Source of the DNA: Vibrio sp. Y2-5
GTDB taxonomy: Bacteria; Pseudomonadota; Gammaproteobacteria; Enterobacterales; Vibrionaceae
NCBI RefSeq assembly: GCF_014596725.1
Contig: NZ_JACVEG010000002.1
Location: forward strand, 62,001 to 126,000
DNA: 64,000 bases
Reading direction: 5' to 3'
Position numbers and translations under genes: made by a program. This document shows, in pieces, positions 35,030-44,095 of this stretch. The notes beneath the pieces were generated by a model. That model was not told where the DNA came from. It was given only the letters and a program-made list of their open reading frames with translations, and did no database searches. Each line of letters begins with the position of its first letter. Positions within the stretch are counted from its first letter, which is position 1.

Positions 35030-35387
35030 AGCGTTTCTCCCCTAAGTCGATTCGAGGCTTAGCCAGACGTTGGAGTCTTTTCAGTTTCTCGATTTCTGAT
35101 TCAACCCAATCTGCATCATCGTTTGCCGCCTGAAGATTCTGGAAGTCTTGCAATGTGATGCCATATTCGTTCACAAACCTAACCAAAGCTCGGTTAGCGT
35201 TATTTCTTGCTAGACCAAATTCATCTCGATTGAAGTGAAATTTATAAATTTCTTCATACTGCTCACTAGCAACTTTCTGGTTTTCAGGGTTCAAACGTTG
35301 CAACTTGCGCTCGATGAATATTCGATCTGATGGGATACCCCACCTCTTCGAACCGGAGTATAGAAATCTGGGACAGAAATAAATCAT
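35022..35387 (-). CDS. Phage early protein, hypothetical
   Basis: 121 aa between the replication protein and DUF1367 genes. Charged helical protein (DDADWVESEIEKLKRLQRLAKPR) with a short aromatic start. The position would suit a helicase loader partner, but it is too short for DnaC or DnaB and carries no Walker motif. Confidence 0.45.
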   Translation of the reverse strand: MIYFCPRFLYSGSKRWGIPSDRIFIERKLQRLNPENQKVASEQYEEIYKFHFNRDEFGLARNNANRALVRFVNEYGITLQDFQNLQAANDDADWVESEIEKLKRLQRLAKPRIDLGEKRYA

Positions 35388-36389
35388 CTAGTACCCCACC
35401 AGCGCTTGACGCAAAGCGAGTTGTTCTTTGATAAAACTCTGTAATCCTGAGATTTCATCCTTAAAACTCTGTATTGCACTTGCCGCAAATGAATTCTGGT
35501 AATCCGCTCGTTTTTGAATATCGCTTTTTAATCCTGAAATTTTGGATTCAGCGAGATGAATGTTGTTGTTGATCATATCAACATCACTGGCTTTGGAGAC
35601 CGCAGGAACTGAACTGGCATCGCTACGCCCTCGGTCTTGCTCCTTCGAAAGCCAAGAATTAATAAATCTTGCCATGCCGCTTTTCGTTTTACGCCGAGAA
35701 GGATTTGCTCTTAGCCAGCCAAGCATATTTCTAAATTCTTGCATCACGTCCACCGCTTGATACAACGCTCTAAAATCAAAAATATCGTTGGTGTATACCG
35801 CGTAGACTTCACCAATTCGATTTGTTGGTAATTCAAATTCTGGTTTCGGTTTGTCGGTTTCGAGTAAATCGTCATTGCTCGGAACAAGATCTCTTAATGG
35901 ATCTTTTACTAATGGATCTATAACTGATGGATCGTAGCCAGATTCTGGCTGTTCAAAATCAGTGATCTGGCTCCTCAAAACTGGCTGTTTTGAACGTTCA
36001 TAATCTGGACGTTCAAAATTTGTACCCTCATTATCTTTCAATGGGTTAGTTGAAGGTCTAAGTTTTGAACATACAGAATCTAGACTTTCAAAAGCTCCTG
36101 AAATTACCTTTCCGATATTTAAGTAATACGCATTGGACGTTGCGACTCTCCGACCACTATCACCTAGCTTGGAACGTTGTTTCTTTTGCAGGAAGCCCCC
36201 TTCAACTAGACGTTTAATCACTCCCTTAGTCGTGCTCTCAGCAATGCCCGACTTTCTTGCGATCGTCTCAATCGATGGGTAGCAATACCCTTCATCGTTA
36301 GCAAAGTCAGCTAAGCAAAGCATCACTAACTTGTTATTGCCTTTTAGCTCCATGTTGTCCCACACGAAACTCATTATTTTTACCGACAT
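35388..36389 (-). CDS. Replication initiation protein O-like
   Basis: 333 aa. N-terminal winged helix (LVMLCLADFANDEGYCYPSIETIARKSGIAESTTKGVIKRLVEGGFL), as in HTH_36 phage replication proteins, then a low-complexity linker (repeated Asp/Pro/Leu) and a C-terminal helical domain. Likely binds the phage origin and recruits helicase. Confidence 0.7.
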   Translation of the reverse strand: MSVKIMSFVWDNMELKGNNKLVMLCLADFANDEGYCYPSIETIARKSGIAESTTKGVIKRLVEGGFLQKKQRSKLGDSGRRVATSNAYYLNIGKVISGAFESLDSVCSKLRPSTNPLKDNEGTNFERPDYERSKQPVLRSQITDFEQPESGYDPSVIDPLVKDPLRDLVPSNDDLLETDKPKPEFELPTNRIGEVYAVYTNDIFDFRALYQAVDVMQEFRNMLGWLRANPSRRKTKSGMARFINSWLSKEQDRGRSDASSVPAVSKASDVDMINNNIHLAESKISGLKSDIQKRADYQNSFAASAIQSFKDEISGLQSFIKEQLALRQALVGY

Positions 36390-36425
36390 AATTCTGGTAT
36401 CTTTGTTATTAGTGAATGAGAGCGC

Positions 36426-36887
36426 TTAACTGATAGAGCGATAAACACTGATCGTCGATAGCTTGCCATTAAGAATCTTGGATACCGCTTTCATCGTGAC
36501 ATCCCTAATAGTCTTAGCTTCTTTCTCATCAATCTCACCGTCTTTTAGAGCATCAGCGATAGCAACATTCATCTCTCCAATTGCAGCCATTTCAGCTATT
36601 TGGATTTCAGAAAGCTCTTCAGAATCAAGCTCTGTGGGAACAGACTTGATTAAGATGCAATTAGCTTTGTTAGCGTAATACTGTGCAACGTGAGAAGTAC
36701 CAGTTATGAACTGAATATCTTCAAGTTGTTGAGCATCAAATGGCTTGTTGCCATTCTTTTCCTCTAGCCGGTTACGGAATTGGTCATAGGTCATACCCAT
36801 TCGTCTAGCTAACTCGGCACGCCCACCAACGAAGAACTTCTCACTTTTTAGGATTGCTTCTTTCAAGGTCTCAAATTGTTCAACCAT
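36426..36887 (-). CDS. CII-like phage regulatory protein
   Basis: 153 aa from the ATG at 36887 (SD GGAGAAG). The sequence GGRAELARRMGMTYDQFRNRLEEKN is the CP76/CII-type helix-turn-helix, followed by acidic helices. Second gene after Cro in the leftward early operon, as cII in lambda. Confidence 0.65.
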   Translation of the reverse strand: MVEQFETLKEAILKSEKFFVGGRAELARRMGMTYDQFRNRLEEKNGNKPFDAQQLEDIQFITGTSHVAQYYANKANCILIKSVPTELDSEELSEIQIAEMAAIGEMNVAIADALKDGEIDEKEAKTIRDVTMKAVSKILNGKLSTISVYRSIS

Positions 36888-36906
36888 TTGGGCTTCTCCG
36901 TGGTAG

Positions 36907-37143
36907 TTACAGTTTATCCTTTGCTGGAATAAGCTTGGGCTGTGGATCTGGGAACACGTCGTCAAATGAACATGAAGCTCCAAAACAATTTAGTTCTTTT
37001 ACAATTTTCCATGCCATTTCGTAACTGGGCTTTCGATTACCTTTGACGTAGTGGTTAATTGAGCTTTGAGAAACACCAACTTGTTTAGCTAATTCATCTT
37101 GAGACTTACCTAAAGTTCTAAGAACCTGCTTAATATTTGTCAT
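36907..37143 (-). CDS. Cro-type repressor
   Basis: 78 aa. HTH SQDELAKQVGVSQSSINHYVKGNRKPS; divergent from the larger repressor over a shared operator region. Acts as the lytic-side repressor. Confidence 0.8.
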   Translation of the reverse strand: MTNIKQVLRTLGKSQDELAKQVGVSQSSINHYVKGNRKPSYEMAWKIVKELNCFGASCSFDDVFPDPQPKLIPAKDKL

Positions 37144-37166
37144 AAGACCTCCATAAGATAAATATT

Positions 37167-37239
37167 ATTACATATTGGAATTTTGAATTACAACAACTAT
37201 TACACAATGGAGATTTTATAAATAATTACGATAAGTAAT
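37167..37239. promoter_or_regulatory. Left operator region, three repressor-type sites
   Basis: ATTACATATTGGAAT (37167), ATTACACAATGGAGA (37199) and the palindrome ATTACGATAAGTAAT (37225) fit a 15-bp ATTMC-N5-GKAAT consensus. They lie between the divergent cro and cI-like genes. Confidence 0.65.
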
Positions 37240-37248
37240 AATTACACT

Positions 37249-37917
37249 ATGAATATGTATTGGAATGACCTGGTTAAATCCAGAATGAAAGATGCAGGTA
37301 TCACCCAAAGCATCCTTGCGGAAAGGATGGATAAATCCCAAAGTGCGATAGCACATTGGCTTGGCGGTAATAGAAAACCTAGCATCGAAGAAATCGCTAC
37401 CATGATGAAAATCGTGGGGTTGAGTCGTATGACTTTGAATTCGGATGGCTATGTTGAGCCTTTAGAGTCAAGCTCCCCAAATTCCCCTATGATTAATTTT
37501 GAAACTAACACTCAGCTAATGTTTCCAGTTTTAGATGCTGTACAAGCTGGTAATTGGACTTGGACTAGTGCAAGCAACGCAGGCACTAAAGAAATATCGA
37601 AATGGTTAGCTACTACGGAAAAAGCTAGCGGGAAGAGCTTCTGGCTGCAAGTAGAAGGAGAATCGATGACTTCAGCTTCCGGAGTTAGCTTTCCTGAAGG
37701 GACATTAATTTTGGTTGATACAGAAAAGGATCATAACAATGGTTCTTTGGTTATCGCAAAGCTAGCCAACGTAGATGAAGTTACATTCAAAAAACTAATT
37801 GTTGATGCGGGACAAAAATTTCTGAAATCTTTAAATCCCGTTTACCCAACAATTTCAATAGATGCTAACTGCCGTATAGTTGGTGTAATAGTTGATGCAA
37901 AACTGCCTATTTATTAA
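37249..37917 (+). CDS. CI/LexA-type prophage repressor
   Basis: 222 aa. N-terminal HTH (ITQSILAERMDKSQSAIAHWLGGNRKPS), C-terminal S24 peptidase domain with catalytic Ser in VEGESMTSASG and Lys in SLVIAKLANVDEVTFKKL. The Ala-Gly cleavage site is probably in AVQAGNW. RecA-stimulated self-cleavage would induce the phage. Confidence 0.9.
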   Translation: MNMYWNDLVKSRMKDAGITQSILAERMDKSQSAIAHWLGGNRKPSIEEIATMMKIVGLSRMTLNSDGYVEPLESSSPNSPMINFETNTQLMFPVLDAVQAGNWTWTSASNAGTKEISKWLATTEKASGKSFWLQVEGESMTSASGVSFPEGTLILVDTEKDHNNGSLVIAKLANVDEVTFKKLIVDAGQKFLKSLNPVYPTISIDANCRIVGVIVDAKLPIY

Positions 37918-37938
37918 CCACATACAAAATCGCTAACT

Positions 37939-37960
37939 AACCGCCTTAGGGCGGTTTTTT
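37939..37960 (+). terminator. Terminator of the repressor gene
   Basis: AACCGCC-TTAG-GGCGGTTTTTT stem and six T, right after the repressor stop. Confidence 0.85.
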
Positions 37961-38011
37961 ATTACCTTAAATTCATTCCTCAAACTTATACCTCTCCTTT
38001 TCTTACAAAAT

Positions 38012-38054
38012 ATTCCATTTTGTAATTTACATCAATATTCCAATATGTAATATT
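38012..38054 (+). promoter_or_regulatory. Right early promoter with two repressor operators
   Basis: ATTCCATTTTGTAAT (38012-38026) and ATTCCAATATGTAAT (38037-38051); the second is the exact reverse complement of the site at 37167. They cover a -35 TTTACA (38026) and -10 TAATAT (38048), so the repressor also controls the rightward operon from behind its own gene. Confidence 0.65.
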
Positions 38055-38080
38055 AGCTGCGCAAAACGAGTTCTACTCTA

Positions 38081-38092
38081 GCTCTTTAACAA
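38081..38092 (+). promoter_or_regulatory. boxA-like antitermination element
   Basis: GCTCTTTAACAA matches the rRNA-operon boxA core. About 28 bp after the right promoter, it suggests Nus-dependent antitermination of the rightward transcript. Confidence 0.55.
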
Positions 38093-38094
38093 TA

Positions 38095-38420
38095 CGAACC
38101 ATGAACGACTAACCGCATAGCAATGTGTTAGATCACTCCGAGTACCAGTGACGGAGGACAGAAATTCACTGAAATAGACCTTATTCATCGAATCGGCGAC
38201 CGGGTGTTATTGCTTACAGATAATAGGAATAGTACTTACTGGAATGGTTTAACTGAGTGAATGACCCGAGAAGATGAGTGAGCCCCGCCTAGTTTCGGCG
38301 GTGAGGTAGAAACAATAAATGACTTTCAAAGAAAGTCATCTGAAATGCTTTTGAGGGTCAGACTACGAAGCTATGGAATACCGACAAGGCCTAAACTAGC
38401 GACCTTGAAGGCATTTCAGA
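38095..38420 (+). ncRNA. Untranslated structured leader of the rightward transcript
   Basis: About 325 nt with no ORF but several hairpins: CCCCGCC...GGCGGTG near 38283, ATGACTTTC/GAAAGTCAT near 38320, and a long pairing of TGAAATGC...AGGGTC (from 38341) with GACCTTGAAGGCATTTCA (ending near 38418). Could hold nut/put-like antitermination RNA or a small RNA. Confidence 0.45.
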
Positions 38421-38423
38421 TTG

Positions 38424-39140
38424 TTAGAAGAAAAACTGATTTATCTTTTGTAATAATGATTTCTTATAAGGTTTCCTTAATTGGTTGAGTAATCTATGGT
38501 TGGCTTGGTTTGTTTTGCATTCTAATGAACAACACTTACACCCATAAGCAACATTAAAACCCTTAGATACTGCATCTTTCAAAAGCATATTTTTACCATA
38601 CAATAATCCATGAGTCGCACGTACGTCTTCATCAGCACAAGATGGTCCCCATGTAATTATAATGCTGTCATCATTTTGAATTAATAAATGAAGAAGTGCA
38701 TGAGATACATAGGAGATAATGATGTTCCTCAAAAAACGTTCCCCTCGTGGGTTTATTTTTTCGTGAAGCTCAAGCTCATTAGGTAACATCTCTTTAAGCA
38801 CTATATAGCATTGCTCACGACTCATTGCTGAGCCTTGCAGCGCATCATCTATTTGTTCATATCGTTCGGCATTCGAGTCATCTGAAATGAATTCTTCATA
38901 AGCATCTGAATAACAAATTTTTCGGCAAGCATCAGCCCCAGCATCTTCAAGCATCGAATGGATAGTTCTATCTGCTTCATGCATAAGCTCAAAGGACAGC
39001 ATAGGAAAAATCTGCTTTATCAACTCTCGATTAAATGATTCCCCGTTGAACAATGTAGCAACGTTAATACGACTCGAATTCAATCGTAATTCAATTAACG
39101 TACGAATATCATTTTTCATACAACACCTTAATAACGCCAC
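38424..39140 (-). CDS. Stand-alone protein with Mu gpF-like C-terminal domain
   Basis: 238 aa. The sequence WGPSCADEDVRATHGLLYGKNMLLKDAVSKGFNVAYGCKCC matches the C-terminal motif of the minor head protein at 11.7-12.2 kb (H...G...A...G....CxC) but lies in the early region on the opposite strand to its neighbours. The N-terminal 140 residues are helical and unrelated. Perhaps a moron gene, or a toxin built on this domain. Confidence 0.5.
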   Translation of the reverse strand: MALLRCCMKNDIRTLIELRLNSSRINVATLFNGESFNRELIKQIFPMLSFELMHEADRTIHSMLEDAGADACRKICYSDAYEEFISDDSNAERYEQIDDALQGSAMSREQCYIVLKEMLPNELELHEKINPRGERFLRNIIISYVSHALLHLLIQNDDSIIITWGPSCADEDVRATHGLLYGKNMLLKDAVSKGFNVAYGCKCCSLECKTNQANHRLLNQLRKPYKKSLLQKINQFFF

Positions 39141-39146
39141 AAAACT

Positions 39147-39431
39147 TTAAGACCAATTTCTTAATGGGTTGGTAAGCCAAGTAATCACTTCTGGTGAGTA
39201 TGAGTTTTGTAGCCAGTCACCAAAATATAATTTGGTAACCGTGTAGAAGGGACCGTCTGATTCAGTGATATAGCACAGAGTATCTATCACCTCATTTTTA
39301 GAAAGAGGGCTCTCTAAAAACCAGCAATCTTCACTAAATCTAATTGCCTTTGAACCATACATGACCTCGGCAAGGACAGATTTAGCTTCCAAACTCGATA
39401 ATTTTTCATAACCAATTGAATATACAGACAT
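39147..39431 (-). CDS. Small hypothetical protein next to the gpF-like gene
   Basis: 94 aa from the ATG at 39431. Acidic alpha/beta protein (SKNEVIDTLCYITESDGPFYTVTKLYFGDWL). Co-directional with, and 6 bp upstream of, the gpF-like gene; a possible two-gene unit. No family recognised. Confidence 0.45.
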   Translation of the reverse strand: MSVYSIGYEKLSSLEAKSVLAEVMYGSKAIRFSEDCWFLESPLSKNEVIDTLCYITESDGPFYTVTKLYFGDWLQNSYSPEVITWLTNPLRNWS

Positions 39432-39642
39432 AGTTAACCTACAAGTGTCACCGTCCAATCATTGAACAATAAGCCAGCAAGTAAGTAGAAAAAACACGTT
39501 GGTGACTATTTAAGCAATATCTGACATGGCTATAGAGTTAATTGTGAAGTCAGCCCCAAACCATGGCGGCGCATAGACAAGTTTTTACGATTCTACTCTC
39601 ATCAATCCTACCGTCGCCCACCAATCCATCTGGAGTTTTGTT

Positions 39643-39822
39643 ATGAAAGCCCTAACAACGGCTGCTTTCCAACATTTAAAGCAGCAACTAAAAGCGTTAC
39701 CCAATAACCGAAAGCTTTTGACTCACTACTGCCGTGAGCATGGTTTCCATAACCCACCTTCAATACTGACCCAATTCGATAAATCCTCTTCCATTCAAAT
39801 CCAAGGCTCACTAGCCGTATAA
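39643..39822 (+). CDS. Small basic phage protein
   Basis: 59 aa (LTTAAFQHLKQQLKALPNNRKLLTHYCREHGFHNPPSIL). First gene of the rightward operon after the leader, SD TGGAG, ending 10 bp before the recombinase gene. No motif assigned. Confidence 0.5.
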   Translation: MKALTTAAFQHLKQQLKALPNNRKLLTHYCREHGFHNPPSILTQFDKSSSIQIQGSLAV

Positions 39823-39832
39823 GGAACACTAC

Positions 39833-42781
39833 ATGGCAATCAAATATTTTTTGGCTACTTGTGAGAAAAAAATCTCCAAGCATCCTGTAAAAGAAGGTCA
39901 ATCACTGATTATTTCGATAATGGCGACGACACAGGCTGATGCAAAAAACGAAGTGCGATCACTGGTAGATAAACGAGACGTAGAGTTAGCCAACTCAGAG
40001 TTCACTTATAACGATTGGTACAAAACACCCCAGCTACAGCAAATAACTGAAGAAGAATATAACGCTGAACAGCTTGCTGCTGAGAACAATCAATCTGGAG
40101 AATACCCAACACTTAACGATGCGGGTTATTACGATGATAACCATGAAAGTGCTCAAATTTCTCAATTCATATACACCAATAACGGCCAAGAGTTTAATGG
40201 TGCGAAAGTCTTCATTTTGAATGTGGCAGACAACCAATGGTCATACGGTTTCAAATTTGCCAGCACTCATTCTGAAAAATACGAGCCAATGACGGAAGAT
40301 AGATTAGAAAACACTCGTGACAATGCTGTCGACAAAGCAATTGGTCGTTTAGAGCGATTTCTTGATTACCATGACGAATTTGGCTCAGCTGAAGACAAAC
40401 CATTCATATCAGCAGTGCTAGAACACGATTTTTATGCAGGATTTTCAATTGAAGGCACACTCGAAAATCAACTAGCAATAACGCTCACTGACGAGACTAA
40501 AGCCAGCCAAATACGTTTAGAAGGCGTGTTCAACAAAGCCGCTGCAAACGACTCCGTTCTAGAGCCCATCATCAAAAAAGCGGTTATGAATATTACCGAT
40601 GATATTCATACGGTGATGGCCACAACTAATCTTGGTGATGAAGGGTTTGCATATGGGTTTGAGGTTAATTCTAAATCCGAGCATTTAGCGGGTAGTACTG
40701 ATAGGTTTAGTGACGAACGATTTATCACCGAACGGGAAGCAATTAAAAGCGCTGGTCAGGCTATTTCTGACTATTTAGTTAGCTATGACACATCACTCAC
40801 TCTCTATAAAGCATTCGCTCAAAGCAAATACATCGATTACTTCGAAGAAAATTCCATGGTTATGGGTGAACAAGAAGACCCTATAAAATCAGCTATTCGA
40901 AAGCGATTTGAAGCTAGACCAACAGCTCAAACCAACGAATCTGAAGTCTCTCAAACCTACGAAGCCATCTCTCATCTCATAACTGAACACACCAACATCG
41001 AAGAGCTTATCAAAGCGATTGAAACTACCCAGAAGTGCAATGAAATGTACATGTCACCTCAAATAGACGAACTTGTTGCCAAATGTACATCAACACCTTC
41101 AAAGCTAAACACCACTATCTACAAAGCAGTACAGCAACGATTAAAGAAAGCTGGAATTACTGATGAAGATAAGGTGATGACTGCTCACGATTACATAGCT
41201 CCAAACATCACAGACAAAACAGACATCAACAAACTGTGCGATACCATTGCCAAGTTGAAGAATCCCCACAACTTGCTCGTACCAGCTAACGCTTGCTTAC
41301 TGGCAATGCAATGTGAGAAACAGAAATCCTCTAACGATTTCATTGAGATTTCTTCGTTCAAGGAAATGCCAAACCCTCACACATTTAACGAAGATACCGG
41401 AGCCACTATTGAAACGTGGCCATGTTTGAAAGTGCTTACTATGGATATCGGCGATGCTCTCAAGGCTCACATCAGCATTGGAATAACCCAAGTTCAGAAT
41501 CGTCTTTACCATCACGAATTCATTGGGATAGTTGAAAACCCAAATGGTGTCTTTTACGCGATAACAAAATCACTGAATAAGCCAAACGTTAATAATCAAT
41601 TAACAAATGCAGTGCATGGTGCATTAAGTGAAATTGAAAAGATCATTAACAGTAAGTTCCTAAACCAAACAGACGCAATCTACACACTCAAGCAATGGAG
41701 AGAGAACAAAGTTGGCTCTGAATGGTTTTCTCAGCATTCACACACATTTGATATCAAAAAAAGCTTACCAGAAGAGCACACAAATGAACCCAATTACACC
41801 CAAAGTGAATCAGAAGAACCAAAAACCTTACCAACCAAGCCAGAAAGTTTACCAACAGAAAAAGCTCCACCAGAGAATCGACAAGATTCTGATGAGCATC
41901 CTACCGATAGCGATAACGTTGTTCCTGTTGTATCAAGCCATTTCGTAGAACAAGAGCCAGCTAACGAACCACTTGTCGAAGTCACCACAATTGCAGACTT
42001 ACCCGAAGATTACCAAAAGAACCCTAATCTGAAGCTCTGGATGCAGGGGTTCAAAACCGACCTCCAGCACGTTAAACCAGATCAGAACGGACGACTTTCC
42101 ATAAAAACTCAATATCGCTTAATGAAAGCGACTGAGATTTGGGGACCTATAGGGGTTGGTTGGGGTTACAACGTGTTAAGAGAATGGATTGATACTGGTG
42201 CTCCAATCATTATGAACGGTGAAATAACTCAGTATTTTGAGCAAATCCATAAATTGGAAATTGAGTTTTGGTATCTGCACGAAGGCGAGAAAGTATCATT
42301 CACGCAATACGGGGATACTCGCAAACTCTATTTAGCCCGTGGTGGTTACTTCGTTCACGACGATGAAGTAGAAAAGAAATCGCTGTCTGATGCTTTGGGT
42401 AAAGCTATGTCAATGACGGGTATCTGCGCTGATGTTTATCTCGGTACCTATGACGGTGATTTAATCATTAACAAAGCAGAGCAAATTAACCTAGCCAATC
42501 GTCAACTTAAACAGCTTGAGTTTGATGGACAAGCGGCAGAACTCGCCATCAACAAAGCCAAGTCATATGCCGACAAGTTCTCTACCTCACCTTCACTGGC
42601 TGAAATTAAACGCCTTGAAAAACTCGCAGTTGCGGCATTAGAGGCTTACCCCACACAAGATGAAGATAGTAAACGCAAAAAGAGTAAAGCGATTGGTGCA
42701 ATTGCGGTTCAAGCCCAAAACGCTATCGATGATTTCAACAAAGACTTAAGCACCACTCAAGAGGAGCAAGCAAATGGCTAA
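39833..42781 (+). CDS. Large recombination-type protein with C-terminal annealing-like domain
   Basis: 982 aa. Unusually long: residues 120-190 and 280-330 look like diverged repeats (YGFKFASTHSEKY...; YGFEVNSKSEHL...). A Pro/Ser/Glu linker at 650-700 precedes a C-terminal domain (YRLMKATEIWGPIGVGWGYNVLREWID; ADVYLGTYDGD) of the kind found in phage single-strand annealing proteins. Followed by a Gp157-like gene, as in phage recombination operons. N-terminal role unknown. Confidence 0.5.
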   Translation: MAIKYFLATCEKKISKHPVKEGQSLIISIMATTQADAKNEVRSLVDKRDVELANSEFTYNDWYKTPQLQQITEEEYNAEQLAAENNQSGEYPTLNDAGYYDDNHESAQISQFIYTNNGQEFNGAKVFILNVADNQWSYGFKFASTHSEKYEPMTEDRLENTRDNAVDKAIGRLERFLDYHDEFGSAEDKPFISAVLEHDFYAGFSIEGTLENQLAITLTDETKASQIRLEGVFNKAAANDSVLEPIIKKAVMNITDDIHTVMATTNLGDEGFAYGFEVNSKSEHLAGSTDRFSDERFITEREAIKSAGQAISDYLVSYDTSLTLYKAFAQSKYIDYFEENSMVMGEQEDPIKSAIRKRFEARPTAQTNESEVSQTYEAISHLITEHTNIEELIKAIETTQKCNEMYMSPQIDELVAKCTSTPSKLNTTIYKAVQQRLKKAGITDEDKVMTAHDYIAPNITDKTDINKLCDTIAKLKNPHNLLVPANACLLAMQCEKQKSSNDFIEISSFKEMPNPHTFNEDTGATIETWPCLKVLTMDIGDALKAHISIGITQVQNRLYHHEFIGIVENPNGVFYAITKSLNKPNVNNQLTNAVHGALSEIEKIINSKFLNQTDAIYTLKQWRENKVGSEWFSQHSHTFDIKKSLPEEHTNEPNYTQSESEEPKTLPTKPESLPTEKAPPENRQDSDEHPTDSDNVVPVVSSHFVEQEPANEPLVEVTTIADLPEDYQKNPNLKLWMQGFKTDLQHVKPDQNGRLSIKTQYRLMKATEIWGPIGVGWGYNVLREWIDTGAPIIMNGEITQYFEQIHKLEIEFWYLHEGEKVSFTQYGDTRKLYLARGGYFVHDDEVEKKSLSDALGKAMSMTGICADVYLGTYDGDLIINKAEQINLANRQLKQLEFDGQAAELAINKAKSYADKFSTSPSLAEIKRLEKLAVAALEAYPTQDEDSKRKKSKAIGAIAVQAQNAIDDFNKDLSTTQEEQANG

Positions 42782-43301
42782 CACTAAAGAATCGATGAAT
42801 GATATCAATCAACAGGTTTTCGCCCTACTAGAGCTTGCCAAGGCCGAAAAATGGGATGAACAAACCATTGCTGATAACTTGGCGGGTCTTGAATGCAGCA
42901 TCGATGACAAGCTGATGGCCTACCGCAGATTCATGGATAAGTTAGAGCTGGACGCAAATCTAGCTGAAGCCGAAAAGAAGGTCTACAGCGATTTAGCGAA
43001 GCCATACGCTGACCGTTCAAAAAGCCTGAAAGATGAAAGAAGCCGAATGACCTACCCACTGCTAAATCTCTTTAAAATGTTGGAGATTGAAAAGATGAAA
43101 GGTGCGTACGGTACGTTCTTCATCAAAAACAATCCCACTAAGCTCCGCTACAAAGAGGCTGAACTACCCAAACGCTTCCTGCAGCGTGAGGTTCGATTTG
43201 TTCCTGATGAAGATGCAATTAAAGCGGCTCTTGATGCGGGTGAGGAACTGGATTTTGCATGGTACGAAACCCAGCCTCAACAAGTCGTATTGAGAAAATA
43301 G
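42774..43301 (+). CDS. Siphovirus Gp157-like protein
   Basis: 175 aa. N-terminal coiled helices (INQQVFALLELAKAEKWDEQTI; LEAEKK-type repeats), then a beta end (RYKEAELPKRFLQREVRFVPDEDAIKAALDAGEEL) as in Gp157 family proteins that accompany recombination genes. Overlaps the 982-aa gene by 8 bp. Confidence 0.75.
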   Translation: MANTKESMNDINQQVFALLELAKAEKWDEQTIADNLAGLECSIDDKLMAYRRFMDKLELDANLAEAEKKVYSDLAKPYADRSKSLKDERSRMTYPLLNLFKMLEIEKMKGAYGTFFIKNNPTKLRYKEAELPKRFLQREVRFVPDEDAIKAALDAGEELDFAWYETQPQQVVLRK

Positions 43302-43305
43302 GCTT

Positions 43306-43551
43306 ATGAGATTAGTCGCACTAAAAATAGAGCCTCATTTAGTTGAGGCTTTTATGGGCTACCTATACGCCCATAACTATCAAATACAGAAGTCCATAAG
43401 CCCTACTCAGGGATATTGGGTTAACCATAGTACAACCACTGAAATCAGCCATATAACCAAAGTTGACCATTGGGGCAATCTTATTGTTCCGGAAAGGCTT
43501 TATGACGTAGCAATGAGGTTTCTATGCAATGGCAATACAAAATGTATCTAG
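43306..43551 (+). CDS. Small phage early protein
   Basis: 81 aa, 4 bp after the Gp157-like gene. Compact alpha/beta sequence (VEAFMGYLYAHNYQIQKS; ISHITKVDHWGNLIVPERLYDVAMRFL). Function unknown. Confidence 0.5.
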   Translation: MRLVALKIEPHLVEAFMGYLYAHNYQIQKSISPTQGYWVNHSTTTEISHITKVDHWGNLIVPERLYDVAMRFLCNGNTKCI

Positions 43552-43601
43552 CAATCAGCTTTGCCATATGGGTGACCATAATTATTGAAGTTAACCACTG
43601 A
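43524..43601 (+). CDS. Possible 25-aa membrane peptide
   Basis: MQWQYKMYLAISFAIWVTII plus five residues. Starts inside the end of the 81-aa gene behind AATGAGG. Single hydrophobic helix. Weak support. Confidence 0.25.
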   Translation: MQWQYKMYLAISFAIWVTIIIEVNH

Positions 43602-43677
43602 TACCAAAACATGAGGGTAACTCATTCTAAGAAACGCCCAATAGATACCAAATTCCATTTACTAGAGGATTAGCTTG

Positions 43678-43854
43678 ATGAGTAATCGGCAAAGAGAAGA
43701 TCTAATCAGACGCATGAAGAACGTCGTCCAAAACACTTGTAACACTATTGGATGTGACAAATGCGGTTTGAAATGGGATGACGGCTGTAGCGCAACTGAC
43801 CTACAAGACAAGAGCATGACAATCGAAATCGAAAAAATGAACTCTAAGGGGTAA
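43678..43854 (+). CDS. Small Cys-rich phage protein
   Basis: 58 aa with TCNTIGCDKCGLKWDDGC, a C-x4-C-x2-C-x7-C cluster likely to bind zinc. Ends 2 bp before the next gene. SD AGAGGA. Confidence 0.5.
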   Translation: MSNRQREDLIRRMKNVVQNTCNTIGCDKCGLKWDDGCSATDLQDKSMTIEIEKMNSKG

Positions 43855-43856
43855 TC

Positions 43857-44084
43857 ATGGCTTTCACGGTACGAACAACCGAAGATGACGAACAAGCAAT
43901 TGAAGTGGCAAAACTCTACATTAATGCGAACAAAAAAGGAGAGATACTTTTGGAATGCGCCCGCCTTATCCCCGAACTCAAACATCAAATAACTGAACTA
44001 AACCGCGAAATATACCGCTTACAAGAAATCGAGCGCGGTACTCAAAGCTTCAAACAATCCATTCGACAATTCATTAAATCATAG
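43857..44084 (+). CDS. Small helical phage protein
   Basis: 75 aa, coiled helices (LILPELKHQITELNREIYRLQEIERG region). No family recognised. Immediately upstream of the AlpA-like gene. Confidence 0.5.
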   Translation: MAFTVRTTEDDEQAIEVAKLYINANKKGEILLECARLIPELKHQITELNREIYRLQEIERGTQSFKQSIRQFIKS

Positions 44085-44095
44085 GGAGGTGAACT

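Noticed and set aside
39641..39901. 86-aa minus-strand frame
   Set aside because: It is antisense to the 59-aa gene and the start of the 982-aa gene, which have better ribosome sites and operon context.
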